A DNA stretch of 64,000 bases from UJ101 sp965262705 (lineage in GTDB: Bacteria > Bacteroidota > Bacteroidia > Flavobacteriales > UJ101), in NCBI GenBank assembly GCA_965262705.1, contig OZ253556.1, positions 1 to 64,000 on the forward strand, written 5' to 3'. Under the pieces are notes generated by a model. That model did no database searches and was not told the DNA's origin. It worked only from the letters and a program-made list of their open reading frames with translations. How positions within the stretch are numbered: position 1 is the stretch's first letter; every line of letters starts with the position of its first letter. The position numbers and the translations under genes are program-made. Positions 43,374-52,576 of this stretch are shown here, in pieces.

Positions 43374-44657
43374 CTAATCAATAGTTGGAACGGCACCAAA
43401 TTTACCAAACTTATACGCCTTCTGAAGGGATGATATTCTGTTCAGCCCTTTAAAATCACTCAAGCGATATAGTTCTGTTGCACCGTCTTTACCTTTTTCC
43501 ACAAACCAGAAATTATCTTTACGCAATAAATCATCTTCATCAAAAAGGTTATCATAATGCGTGGCAACCAATAATTGCGCGTGTTTAGATTCTCTTAAAA
43601 ATTTTTCCAATACATATTCCACTAATCTTGGATGAAGTTTTGCTTCCATCTCATCAATTGGTAAAAAAGCATTCTTTTTAATGGCTCTATAAATCACGCC
43701 TGATAACCCAAAAATGCGTTTCGTGCCGCCAGACTGTTCCTCAATGGGCAGTTTATATTTTTGCGCCGCTCCTTCATTTATTACTTCATGTTCAAATGCT
43801 GTGTCTAAAAAGCGAATGTGTCCCTTTTTTTCTAATCTTTCTAATTCTGATTTGGATATTCCACGCACTTTAAGTTTTGATGCTGTAAAATTATCTGGTA
43901 ATGTTATTTGAATATTTTCACTTTTTAGATTAGAAATATTAAAATCAGCCTCTTTTAAATAACCTAGAATATATTTTTTAAAGTCTGTATCTTCACTTGC
44001 TAAATTTTCAGAAAACCTTTGCAATTGAGTCAGCGGCTCAATGCTTGGCATCATTCTTCTTTTTATCCAATCTAATGCTCTCTCCATCTCTTTAATCTCT
44101 GTATTCACTTGAATATAAGAAGCAAAAACAGAGATATTCGGAATACATTTTATAGCAATTTCTTGTTTCTCAACAGTACTTATTTTGATTTTATTTCCAT
44201 AAGTGATTTTTGATATTCCTTCTTCAAATCTTCGCTCAAAAATCAACGCCGGTTGCACGCCGGGATAATATTCTAATTTTTCACTAATTATAACCTTTGG
44301 TGTAATTTCTAATATATACTTATGTTTTATGCCATCTTGATAGAATATTATTTTAAAAACCGAGGGCTTATTGCGGCTACTATCATCTAAAAGAAACGGC
44401 ACCGCTCCCGTAGATGTATCTTTACTGCTTAAAGTATGCAGCCAAAAATGTTTTAAAAATTCAAACGCTTTGATAAGGTTTGATTTACCTGAGGCATTAT
44501 ACCCATATACGATTGCCAATTTTTGTAAACGTACGCCTTTAGCAACCTCTACTACGTGGAACTCTTCCAAATCTGTAATCTTCTTTGATGCCTCAAAACT
44601 TATCGTAACTTCATTTTTAAACGAAAGAAAGTTTTTTATAGAAAGTGAATGTATCAT
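43374..44657 (-). CDS. rloA: RloA-like ABC/AAA ATPase
   Basis: A 427-residue ATPase of the AAA_15/RloA (AbiL-like) group. Seen: SLSIKNFLSFKNEVTISFEA at the start, Walker A GYNASGKSN (52-60), a QSGGTKRIFGLSG signature, a Walker B-like LPIDEMEAKLHPRLVEYVL and the H-loop LLVATHYDNLF. The partner rloB follows but is broken, so the pair is probably inactive as a system. The 5' end is 3 bp from a tiny MITE, so any promoter must lie beyond or within that element. The start is ATG at 44657. Confidence 0.87.
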   Translation of the reverse strand: MIHSLSIKNFLSFKNEVTISFEASKKITDLEEFHVVEVAKGVRLQKLAIVYGYNASGKSNLIKAFEFLKHFWLHTLSSKDTSTGAVPFLLDDSSRNKPSVFKIIFYQDGIKHKYILEITPKVIISEKLEYYPGVQPALIFERRFEEGISKITYGNKIKISTVEKQEIAIKCIPNISVFASYIQVNTEIKEMERALDWIKRRMMPSIEPLTQLQRFSENLASEDTDFKKYILGYLKEADFNISNLKSENIQITLPDNFTASKLKVRGISKSELERLEKKGHIRFLDTAFEHEVINEGAAQKYKLPIEEQSGGTKRIFGLSGVIYRAIKKNAFLPIDEMEAKLHPRLVEYVLEKFLRESKHAQLLVATHYDNLFDEDDLLRKDNFWFVEKGKDGATELYRLSDFKGLNRISSLQKAYKFGKFGAVPTID

Positions 44658-44660
44658 TCT

Positions 44661-44706
44661 GAGATCGTTGCAAAAAGCACTTTAGTAAAAAAAATGCAGC
44701 GGTCTC
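44661..44706. repeat. 46-bp minimal MITE upstream of rloA
   Basis: GAGATCGTTGCAAAAAGCAC to AAAATGCAGCGGTCTC: essentially both terminal repeats with a 15-bp middle. It sits directly at the rloA start, between rloA and ppc, which are both on the minus strand. Confidence 0.75.
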
Positions 44707-44730
44707 CGAGTTTAATAAATTTATTCCCTT

Positions 44731-47319
44731 TTATGCCGAATTTCGGCTGGCATTAATATTACCAAATAAAGAGCGGGTAACTATCTTTTCATATATTTTT
44801 AACCGTTCATCATCTTCATCCACCTTTTCTAATCGCATATCTCTCACTTTTTTTAAGGCATATTGCTGAATAGTTAACAGTGGAAGCACAATGGATTCTC
44901 TAGCATCAATAGACGCTTTTCCCACCGGGTTGTTTTCCATTAAAGTAATGTATCCAGCCAATTTCAACACCAAGCGTTTTGTTAATAAAAATTCCTCGTA
45001 AATTAATGTCCAAAACGCACCAAATTCAGGATCGGTTTTCATATAAGCCGTCAAATCAAAAAATGATTTGCTAAGCGACATCATACAATTTCCAATCAGC
45101 GCTTTAAAAAACTTAGACTCATGGTAAAGTTCTCGTACTTGCTCAAAACGATCATGGTCTTCGTATTCTTTTAATGCGGTGCCTACGCCAAAAAATCCGG
45201 GAACATTTTGTTTAAGTTGAGACCATGAACCTACGAACGGAATCGCTCGCAAATCAGAAAATTTCAGTTCTTTATTATTTCCTCGTTTAGAAGGGCGAGA
45301 GCCGATATTCGTTTTGGAGTAATACCTCAAAGTACTCATTTCTTCGAGATAAGGCAAAAACTTAGGATTCGCTTTAAATTTTTTATACGCTTCATAACTT
45401 ACTTTAGCTAAACGTTCAATAATCGAACGTTGATCAGGGGTTAATCGTGAATTTTCAGTATTATATAATTGTCCGCGCAGCCCGGCACTAATTAATTGCT
45501 CTAAGTTATATTGTGCGATTTTTTTTGAACCGAAATTCGAGCTAATGGTTTGACCCTGAATGGTTAATTGAATCTGCTTGTTCTCAATGGTTGGGCCAAG
45601 TGAAGAATAAAAAAGGTGCGTCTTCCCTCCGCCTCTTGCTGGAGGTCCTCCCCTCCCATCGAAAAAGATTACCTCAATGCCATAATTTCTGGAGATGGTA
45701 GTTAGCTTTTCTTTTGCCCGATAAATTCCCCAATTCGCCATAAGATAGCCTCCGTCTTTGGTTCCATCAGAAAATCCCAGCATAATGACTTGTTTATTCC
45801 CTCGTCTTTTCAAATGCGCAGCATAAGAATCATTGTTATATAATTTTTCCATTACCTTATCCGCATTATTTAAATCTTCAACCGTTTCAAATAAGGGGAT
45901 AATATCAACAGTAAGTTCTTTCCAGCCCGTTAGATTGAGCATAGCCATCGTTTCCATAACATGAGCCGCTGTCTGATTATTACTAATGATATATCGGTTA
46001 GCGCCTTTTTCTCCATTTTGCTTTTGAATAGCTTGCATAGCATAAATGGATTCTATGGTTTTTCTCGCCATTTCATCTTGTAGGCTTTCTGGATTTATCT
46101 TTGCTTTTATCTTCCCAAGTACCCTTAATTTTTCTTTTTCTGTCAGTGAATTATAATCAGTGGGAATAAAATTAAGATTTTGTTTTTTCAACTCTTCCAT
46201 AATATAAATAAACACTTTATGATGGAAACGGCTGTCTTGTCTAATATCTAAACTAGCAAAATAAAACCCAAACAATTTTACTTTATTAATAAGTAAATCC
46301 AACTCTTTGATAAATAAGGAAAGATGCTTTTCTAACAGTTCTTTACGAATATTTAATAAGGTATGCAAAAAATTTTCTGCTGTGAAAGAATCTTCATTAG
46401 AAGATAAAATCGATTTATTATAAAGCCTTTGTTCAAGTTGAATAATTTGATCCTCAATTCCGGCAAAGGTTAGTCGCCTTTTCAGTAAACAAATATCGTT
46501 ATGATAGCATTTACAAATAGTTTGGTGAAGTTTTCGTCCTACTTTTATGGTAGTCTCAGGGGTTACATACGGATTTCCATCTCGATCTCCTCCTGGCCAA
46601 AAGCCCAGATTAATCAAATCGTTTTCTATCGGTTTGCCATCAAAAATGTTCTGTTGGATATAGGTATATATTTCTCCGAAAGTATTATAAAAAACATGTT
46701 CGGGGTACCACATCATATAAGTGGCTTCTTTGTAAGGGGTTGGTTTCTCTTTTTTAAAGAAAGGGGTTTTCCCTAACTGAGCCAATAGTTTTTTCATCAT
46801 TAGCAGGTCATCTTCCCTAATGGCACTGGCTAAATCGGTGATAATTCCCAATACAGAACCTGGATAAAATTGTGTAGGATGAGCGGTTAAAACAATGCGT
46901 ATTTTAAAATCTTTCAAAAAACATTGTAATTTTTTTTTGTTTTGTTTCACCTCAGCCTCTTCCTTTGTATGACGTATCGACCCTATACCTTCCATATTAT
47001 GCACTGTGGTATAAGCAGCATCTTCTATGGCATCAAGAAGAACTACCTGTCGTTCAATAAACTGAATAAAAAGAAAAAGCAGATCTATTTGTTCTTTTTC
47101 CGATATTTTAGGATAATATTTCTGAAAAAAATAATGAATAATCTGTGTAGGATTATGATGTTTAAGATACCCCTCCTTACATAGCTTATGTAGCAGTGGC
47201 AACATTACACCTGTACTCTCAACCTGCTTAAAGGGAAGAAGAGTTAAGATATTATTATAAATTTGATATTTTGAAATGACAGATTCATCATAACGTTGAA
47301 TTTTTGGATTTATAGACAT
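44731..47319 (-). CDS. ppc: Phosphoenolpyruvate carboxylase
   Basis: Carboxylates PEP to oxaloacetate, refilling the TCA cycle. At 862 residues it matches the Bacteroidota form. Seen: the catalytic His block IRIVLTAHPTQFYPGSV, GFWPGGDRDGNPYVTPETT, the phosphate/bicarbonate loop VIFFDGRGGPPARGGGKTH, and the C-terminal region ending SLFGNINASRNSA, where the family's terminal Asn-containing allosteric motif is expected. The start is ATG at 47319. It is monocistronic and bounded by MITE copies. Confidence 0.95.
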   Translation of the reverse strand: MSINPKIQRYDESVISKYQIYNNILTLLPFKQVESTGVMLPLLHKLCKEGYLKHHNPTQIIHYFFQKYYPKISEKEQIDLLFLFIQFIERQVVLLDAIEDAAYTTVHNMEGIGSIRHTKEEAEVKQNKKKLQCFLKDFKIRIVLTAHPTQFYPGSVLGIITDLASAIREDDLLMMKKLLAQLGKTPFFKKEKPTPYKEATYMMWYPEHVFYNTFGEIYTYIQQNIFDGKPIENDLINLGFWPGGDRDGNPYVTPETTIKVGRKLHQTICKCYHNDICLLKRRLTFAGIEDQIIQLEQRLYNKSILSSNEDSFTAENFLHTLLNIRKELLEKHLSLFIKELDLLINKVKLFGFYFASLDIRQDSRFHHKVFIYIMEELKKQNLNFIPTDYNSLTEKEKLRVLGKIKAKINPESLQDEMARKTIESIYAMQAIQKQNGEKGANRYIISNNQTAAHVMETMAMLNLTGWKELTVDIIPLFETVEDLNNADKVMEKLYNNDSYAAHLKRRGNKQVIMLGFSDGTKDGGYLMANWGIYRAKEKLTTISRNYGIEVIFFDGRGGPPARGGGKTHLFYSSLGPTIENKQIQLTIQGQTISSNFGSKKIAQYNLEQLISAGLRGQLYNTENSRLTPDQRSIIERLAKVSYEAYKKFKANPKFLPYLEEMSTLRYYSKTNIGSRPSKRGNNKELKFSDLRAIPFVGSWSQLKQNVPGFFGVGTALKEYEDHDRFEQVRELYHESKFFKALIGNCMMSLSKSFFDLTAYMKTDPEFGAFWTLIYEEFLLTKRLVLKLAGYITLMENNPVGKASIDARESIVLPLLTIQQYALKKVRDMRLEKVDEDDERLKIYEKIVTRSLFGNINASRNSA

Positions 47320-47403
47320 ATTTTTATTATTTTGAGATTAAAGATAATTAAAAATAGAAAATACGAACGTAATCTGAGTAAAAAATTAAAAGGGAGATGC
47401 CTT

Positions 47404-47590
47404 GAGACCGTTGCAAAAAGCACTTTAGCAAAAAAATGCTTGTATTGAGTTTGCCGAAATGCAACGCCCGATAAAAATTAAACCCCGAAGCAACCTTTGG
47501 GTTGTGAGGATTTTAATTTTTTGAGAAGGAAGCAGTTTGAAGCGAGATGCTTTCTTTTTCATACTTTTTTATGTGTTCTGAAACGATCTC
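47404..47590 (+). mobile_element. MITE-like element inserted in the 3' end of apbE
   Basis: 187 bp, GAGACCGTTGCAAAAAGCAC to GTTCTGAAACGATCTC. The flanks GCCTT and ACCTT agree at four of five positions. On the minus strand the right end encodes the last six residues (RSFQNT) and stop of apbE. The sequence is very close to the copies at 52037 and 57665, suggesting recent spread. Confidence 0.9.
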
Positions 47591-48627
47591 ACCTTTTCTA
47601 AGTCCGGAAAGGCTTTATTCGTCCAACTTTTAATATTTCCATTTTTATCAGAAAATAGCAGCATCCCTCCTATTTTAGGATGAGTATTCAGGAAAATTTT
47701 CGCTTTTTCTAATCCCATTGCCATCAATGCAGTAGCATAAGCATCTGCGGACATACAATCTTTTGCAACGACTACCGTGCTTAATAAATTAGACTTTGAG
47801 GGGTATCCTGTATGAGGGTCTATAATATGAACGTACTTATTGCCTGTTTTATCTAGGTAAAATTTACGATAATTCCCCGAAGTTGCCATGCTGATATTCG
47901 TTAGAAAAACTTTTGATGAAAAAGAATTTTTAGATTCCCCTTCTAAGGGCTTATCAATCCCTACTATCCATTTTTTTCTTTTATCGTTAAGCCCCTTACA
48001 GCGAATCTCACCCCCAATTTCAATGATATAATTTTCTACCCCTTTTCGATTTAATAACGATGCAATACAATCTAAACCGTAACCCTTAGCGTAAGAATTA
48101 AACTCGAGATAAGTTTGTGGATATTTTTTAATCAAATGCTTATTCTCGATTTGCAGCTTTTGAACCCCCACATAACGCATCAGCGAATCAATCACAGCAG
48201 AGTTGGGTAATGACCGTTTCTTTTTAGCTCCGAACCCCCAGGCATTGACCACATCGCCTATGGTAGGGTCTAAATACCCTTGTGTTTCCTTATTATATTT
48301 TTTTCCTTCTAATACCATATGGGTAAATAAAGTGTCTAATAATACGTTCTCACCCCTATTCCAACGAGAAATTAATGAATTTTTATCATAAGTGGACAGC
48401 GATTTATTAAGGGATAAAAAAATGCTGTCAAAAGCAGGTTGATAGTTTTTTATGGACTGGTACTTAATGTGGTAAGTAGTCCCGAAAACAAGCCCTGCAT
48501 CCCTCTGCCAACCTGATAAACGATTAGAGTTGGGGGAACGAAAAAAAATAACCCATGCGAGAGCAAGCACAAAAAGCAATGCCACCCAGCGCCTTCTTTT
48601 TAATAAAAATTGAATAAAATAACTCAT
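47569..48627 (-). CDS. apbE: FAD:protein FMN transferase (ApbE family), C-terminus supplied by a MITE
   Basis: Covalently attaches FMN to threonine in target flavoproteins such as NqrB/C or RnfG. Seen: an N-terminal membrane/signal segment (WVALLFVLALAWVIFF), the GTTYHIKYQS block, LNKSLSTYDKNSLISRWNRG, the FAD-site region YAKGYGLDCIASLLNRKGVENYIIEIGGEIR and HIIDPHTGYPSKSN followed by the metal Asp in CMSADAYATALMAMG. 352 residues. The C-terminal RSFQNT comes from the MITE at 47404. Using the right-flank sequence, the empty site would end DLEKASPF-stop. The start is ATG at 48627. Confidence 0.93.
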   Translation of the reverse strand: MSYFIQFLLKRRRWVALLFVLALAWVIFFRSPNSNRLSGWQRDAGLVFGTTYHIKYQSIKNYQPAFDSIFLSLNKSLSTYDKNSLISRWNRGENVLLDTLFTHMVLEGKKYNKETQGYLDPTIGDVVNAWGFGAKKKRSLPNSAVIDSLMRYVGVQKLQIENKHLIKKYPQTYLEFNSYAKGYGLDCIASLLNRKGVENYIIEIGGEIRCKGLNDKRKKWIVGIDKPLEGESKNSFSSKVFLTNISMATSGNYRKFYLDKTGNKYVHIIDPHTGYPSKSNLLSTVVVAKDCMSADAYATALMAMGLEKAKIFLNTHPKIGGMLLFSDKNGNIKSWTNKAFPDLEKVRSFQNT

Positions 48628-48680
48628 CTTAAATTTAAAATTATAAATAAGAGACCTTTAGCCTCTATGACTTGCAATTT

Positions 48681-48888
48681 GAGACTGCTGCAGAACACAT
48701 AAAAAAGCATGGAAAAGAAAGCATCTAACTTCAAACTGCTTCCTTCTCAAAGCTCCGACAAGCTCAGCTAACGAGAGTTAAATCCTTACAACCAAAAGTT
48801 TGCTCCGGCGTTTAATTTTTATCGGGCGTTGCATTTCGACAAACTCAATACAAGCATTTTTTTGCCAAAGTGCTTTTGCAACGGTCTC
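48681..48888 (-). mobile_element. MITE-like element, long class
   Basis: 208 bp from GAGACTGCTGCAGAACACAT to TGCTTTTGCAACGGTCTC. It contains CTCCGACAAGCTCAGCTAAC in place of the usual AAAAAATTAAAATCC junction. A separate terminus GAGACCTTTAGCCTCTATGA (48652) lies just to its left, so another short copy was adjacent. Confidence 0.85.
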
Positions 48889-48919
48889 ACTTTCATAATA
48901 CAAAAATATCATAAATATT

Positions 48920-49073
48920 AAAGCACTTAGCTTAAGACTACTTCCTTACTTCGACAAGTGATTATTGAGCACAGTCGAAATATGGTTGCTGAGCATAGTC
49001 GAAGTAAGGAAGCAATTTGAAGCGATATACTCTTGGTTTCATACTTTTTTATGTATTTTGCAAAAGTTTCAGT
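48920..49073 (+). repeat. Partial MITE with nested inverted repeat
   Basis: Begins inside the family (AAGCACTTAGCTTAAGACTA). It has a strong inverted pair CTTACTTCGACAAGTG / CATAGTCGAAGTAAGGAAG, then the long-class right part ATACTTTTTTATGTATTTTG and a worn end CAAAAGTTTC. It creates a false upstream extension of the next gene. Confidence 0.7.
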
Positions 49074-49116
49074 TAATGAGACTTTTAATTATACAAATAA
49101 TCATCTTAACAGGTTT

Positions 49117-49488
49117 ATGGAAACAAGAGGCAGATTTTTATTCTTTGGATTTGGTTTTTTATTAGGGATTACTCTTTTACTCATTCTTTTTAAGAACAGA
49201 TCCTTTAACTATTTTTCAAAATACCTTCCACAAGGTCGTGTATTAGAGAGTATATACAGCAAAAAAATTGTTTTTTCAACAAAAAATATTCAAAATGACT
49301 ATGAAAAAATATTGGATACCGTCTATTTTAAACAAAAGTTTTTGAAAGAAGCAAAAGTTGATTTTAGCAAAAGCAATGCAAGAAAAAAACCTTGTGGAGA
49401 ATATTGGTTATCAAATGACACAATACAAGTATTGTTAGAAAACTGTGTAAAGGAGGCGATTATAAGAGAAGTTAGAAAGGAGAATTAA
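49117..49488 (+). CDS. DUF4258-family membrane-anchored protein
   Basis: A 123-residue protein with one N-terminal membrane helix (FLFFGFGFLLGITLLLILF) followed by a soluble domain (GRVLESIYSKKIVFS ... CGEYWLSNDTIQVLLENC). Short proteins of this shape, annotated as DUF4258, lie near rsmE in many flavobacteria; function unknown. I choose ATG at 49117 because the longer frame from TTG 49033 is MITE sequence, and the transmembrane segment follows METRGR directly. It is in the same direction as rsmE, with a short MITE between them. Confidence 0.7.
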   Translation: METRGRFLFFGFGFLLGITLLLILFKNRSFNYFSKYLPQGRVLESIYSKKIVFSTKNIQNDYEKILDTVYFKQKFLKEAKVDFSKSNARKKPCGEYWLSNDTIQVLLENCVKEAIIREVRKEN

Positions 49489-49494
49489 ATTTTT

Positions 49495-49555
49495 GAGATC
49501 TTTAACTGGCGCTGACTTGCAGTTTGGCTGCTAAAGTGATTTGCACAAAGGTCTT
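49495..49555 (-). repeat. Short MITE-family element between DUF4258 and rsmE
   Basis: 61 bp, GAGATCTTTAACTGGCGCTG ... TGATTTGCACAAAGGTCTT. It splits what is probably a conserved two-gene neighbourhood. Confidence 0.65.
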
Positions 49556-49578
49556 TCTTTGTAAAATGATATTAGGAT

Positions 49579-50286
49579 ATGAAGCTGTTTGTTGTAGAAA
49601 AAATCGATGCTAAAATCTTATGGCTTAATGAAGACGAAGCTAAACACATCGTGCGGGTTCTACGTATGAAAATAGGGGATAAACTTTATTTGACTGATGG
49701 TAAGGGAAAGCTATGTGAGGCTGAAATTGTATGTATTTTGAATAAAAAATGCAAAGTAAAGATTAGCAGATTTATTCATCACTGCACCAAACGGGATCAT
49801 TATTTACACCTTGGTATTTGCCCTACAAAAAGTAATGACCGTTTTGAATGGTTCTTAGAAAAAGCAACTGAAATAGGGATTGATGAGATTACAATTCTCA
49901 TATCGGAGCACTCAGAACGTAGAAATTTTAATCTCAATCGATACAAAAAAATAATACTTTCATCTGTAAAACAATCTTTAAGAAGTGTCGTACCCAAAAT
50001 AAACTCAGCTATAAAAGTAAAAGACTTTTTAAAAAACAACACTTTTGACGGACAAAAAATGATTGCACATTGCAATTCAAATTTTCAAAGAGAGCTAATA
50101 AAAACCACTTTAAATAAAAAATCAAATTACCTAATTTTAATCGGTCCTGAGGGAGATTTTTCTCCTTTGGAAATAGAAAAGGCTTATCAAAATGCCTTTG
50201 CTGGGATTATACTTTCTCAAAATCGGCTACGTACTGAAACCGCTGCCGTTGTAGTTACCACACAAGTAGAATTAATTAATAACTAA
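49579..50286 (+). CDS. rsmE: 16S rRNA (uracil1498-N3)-methyltransferase
   Basis: Methylates U1498 in the decoding region of 16S rRNA using SAM. SPOUT-fold protein of 235 residues. Seen: an N-terminal PUA-like part (AKHIVRVLRMKIGDKLYLTD), GICPTKSNDRFEWFLEKATE, and the C-terminal SAM-knot motifs LILIGPEGDFSPLEIE and LRTETAAVVVTTQVE. The start is ATG at 49579. The stop overlaps the convergent XRE regulator's stop by 4 bp. Confidence 0.94.
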   Translation: MKLFVVEKIDAKILWLNEDEAKHIVRVLRMKIGDKLYLTDGKGKLCEAEIVCILNKKCKVKISRFIHHCTKRDHYLHLGICPTKSNDRFEWFLEKATEIGIDEITILISEHSERRNFNLNRYKKIILSSVKQSLRSVVPKINSAIKVKDFLKNNTFDGQKMIAHCNSNFQRELIKTTLNKKSNYLILIGPEGDFSPLEIEKAYQNAFAGIILSQNRLRTETAAVVVTTQVELINN

Positions 50287-50633
50287 TTATGATAAATCTT
50301 AAAACTTCCATCCCTGAAAAAAAAGCCTATTTTTTCAATGGCGGTTTCTTTTTCATCTTTTTTTTCAGCTGGAAATAGTGTAGGAGCAGAAGCAAAAATA
50401 TTCGGACTATTTTCTTTCTCCTCTTCCATAGATCCTTCTCCTAATAATAACCAATTTAAGGACACAGTAGGAAAAACCCGCCTAATCTTTAAAATAAAGT
50501 CAACACTCGGACGATTTCTCCCTGAAAAAATATGAGATAGTGTAGAGGGTTGCACCTCTATCTTTTCTGCAAATTCTACATTACTTAATTTAAAATGATT
50601 CTTTAATACTTCAATTCGCTGGTTAATATTCAT
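50283..50633 (-). CDS. XRE-family helix-turn-helix regulator
   Basis: A 116-residue DNA-binding protein: an N-terminal HTH (~residues 4-60) with LSNVEFAEKIEVQPSTLSHIFSGRNRPSVDFILKI, typical of phage-repressor-like XRE domains, then NWLLLGEGSM and an acidic, variable C-terminal tail. Flavobacterial homologues are small solitary regulators of unknown target. The region upstream of its ATG (50640-50820) is extremely AT-rich with repeated AAGTA/TTTAAA steps and may contain its own operator. It is divergent from the M14 peptidase gene, so it may regulate that gene. Confidence 0.85.
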   Translation of the reverse strand: MNINQRIEVLKNHFKLSNVEFAEKIEVQPSTLSHIFSGRNRPSVDFILKIRRVFPTVSLNWLLLGEGSMEEEKENSPNIFASAPTLFPAEKKDEKETAIEKIGFFFRDGSFKIYHN

Positions 50634-50853
50634 AATTTACAGTTGTAATACAGTAAATCAAAGGTAATAAAAATAAATAAAATAACTTAAAGTAAATTTA
50701 AAGTATTAGTTTAAGTTAATAATACTAAATAATTGAAAAATAATATTTTAAGTAGTTCAAAATTAACATTTTAAATTTAATTATTACTTATGTAAAATTT
50801 AAAGTTACAAATGTAAATATTGAACTTTGGTAGAATTGATTAAATTGCCAAAA

Positions 50854-51984
50854 ATGTTAATGATGAATGAAGTAATAATAAATTATTCTTTATATAAAGA
50901 AAAAAATATTAACAATCGATTTATTAACCATGGGATGCTTTTAGACCTTTTAAGTAAAAGAGAGTATATCGAAATAGGAAAATCAATTGAAGAAAGAAGT
51001 ATTAATTTATTACAATACGGAAGTGGTAAAAAGAAAGTAATGATTTGGAGTCAAATGCATGGAAACGAATCTACCGGAACCAATGCCGTCTTAGATTTAT
51101 TAAATCTGCTGGAAGTACAGACTCCTTTTTCAGCAAAATTATTACGTAAACTTACCATTCAGATCATTCCAATGGTTAATCCGGACGGAACTGCCTTATA
51201 CCAAAGAAGAAATGCGATAAATATAGATATTAATCGTGACTTTATTAAACAACAAGCTCCTGAAACCCGAGTATTAAAACAAGCCGTTTATAATTTTTCT
51301 CCGAATGTGTGTTTTAACCTGCATGACCAGCGAAGAATTTTTAATGTATCGGGGTTTAAAAATCCTGCCGCGATTTCATTTCTATCTCCTTCTGAAGATA
51401 AAGCGCGAACCTTAACCCAGAAACGTAAAGAAACCATGGGAATTATCTCAAATATTAATCGAATACTTCAACCACATGCTCCTAACTGCATTGGACGGTA
51501 TAACGATGAATTTTATCCGAATGCCTTTGGCGATAATTTGCAGAAAAATGGATATAATACCATTTTAATTGAAGCTGGTGGAGCTGCAGATGATTGGGAG
51601 CGCCAGCATGTGCGCTACTTAAACTGGATTGCATTGGCAGCGGGTTTGAATTTCATTGCCTCAACTGATAATTTTTCTTCTGATTATCAAGCATATAAGA
51701 ACATACCTCAAAATGAGCAAAGAATGTTAGATAAAATTTTTAGACAAATAACGATACAAAAAAATGCACATAAAGCAGTAGTTGATTTAGGAATTGTGTA
51801 CGAAGAAACCTTAGACCCCATCACACGAAAATGTATTAAGCATTCAAAAATAACACAGATTGGAGACTTAGATGCTTATACAGGATATGAGGAAGTAAAC
51901 GCTAAAGGATACATGTTTTATAAAAATCAACGTAATTACCCGATTTTAAATGAGCCAGCTGATTTTGAATTAATATCAATTTAG
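50854..51984 (+). CDS. M14-family zinc carboxypeptidase-like protein
   Basis: A ~376-residue protein with the M14 metal-binding elements: HGNES (His-x-x-Glu) in IWSQMHGNESTGTNAV, NPDGTALYQRRNAINIDINRD, and the third zinc ligand region in VCFNLHDQRRIFNV. The catalytic Glu is likely in YNTILIEAGGAADDWE. No signal peptide, so it is cytoplasmic; substrate probably a small peptide or peptidoglycan fragment, unproven. I choose ATG at 50854 over the TTG at 50827 because the residues before it look like leader. Two further ATG codons follow within four codons. Confidence 0.85.
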   Translation: MLMMNEVIINYSLYKEKNINNRFINHGMLLDLLSKREYIEIGKSIEERSINLLQYGSGKKKVMIWSQMHGNESTGTNAVLDLLNLLEVQTPFSAKLLRKLTIQIIPMVNPDGTALYQRRNAINIDINRDFIKQQAPETRVLKQAVYNFSPNVCFNLHDQRRIFNVSGFKNPAAISFLSPSEDKARTLTQKRKETMGIISNINRILQPHAPNCIGRYNDEFYPNAFGDNLQKNGYNTILIEAGGAADDWERQHVRYLNWIALAAGLNFIASTDNFSSDYQAYKNIPQNEQRMLDKIFRQITIQKNAHKAVVDLGIVYEETLDPITRKCIKHSKITQIGDLDAYTGYEEVNAKGYMFYKNQRNYPILNEPADFELISI

Positions 51985-52036
51985 TGGCTGTTGAAAAAAG
52001 CGCTCCGGCAACTAAATTGAAAGTCAGCAACGAGAA

Positions 52037-52223
52037 GAGACCGTTGCAAAAAGCACTTTAGCAAAAAAATACTTGTATTGAGTTTACCGAAATGCAACGC
52101 TCGATAAAAATTAAACCCCGAAGCAACCTTTGGGTTGTGAGGATTTTAATTTTTTGAGAAGGAAGCAGTTTGAAGTGAGATACTTTCTTTTTCATACTTT
52201 TTTATGTGTTCTGCAACGGTCTC
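52037..52223 (+). mobile_element. MITE-like element, long class
   Basis: 187 bp, GAGACCGTTGCAAAAAGCAC to GTTCTGCAACGGTCTC. Nearly identical to the copies at 47404 and 57665. It is preceded at 51985-52030 by a short-class fragment (GGCTGTTGAAAAAAGCGCTC, TGAAAGTCAGCAACG). No target duplication. The 52224-52520 gap beyond it is AT-rich with no gene I can support. Confidence 0.9.
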
Positions 52224-52522
52224 AATAATAAAAATCTTTTCATAATAGCTTATATTTTAAATTTAAATACCTGTTATGCATTTAGAAAAAAGATTGTTCA
52301 AAAACGCACAATGGGCTTATAAATGTATTATGGCTACAAATTTAGTCTATAACGTGTAAAATAAATGTTAATACAATGTTAAAGTTTTGCTTTATATGAT
52401 GTAATAGCCCTATTAAACAAACAACTCAAATGGTTTTTAAACAGTTCTTGATTCTATCCATGATCATTGGGGAAAAATTAAATATAAAATCAAGAACTAT
52501 TGAAGAATACCATTAAAAATAA

Positions 52523-52554
52523 TTTGAAGATTAACCATGTGTATTGTACTTTTG
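52523..52554 (+). promoter_or_regulatory. Bacteroidota-type promoter of ndk
   Basis: TTTG at 52523-52526, 20 bp spacer, TACTTTTG at 52547-52554: a full match to TTTG-N19-21-TAnnTTTG. The ndk ATG is 22 bp downstream, giving a short leader. Confidence 0.7.
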
Positions 52555-52576
52555 ACAACGAAAAAATAAAGAAATA

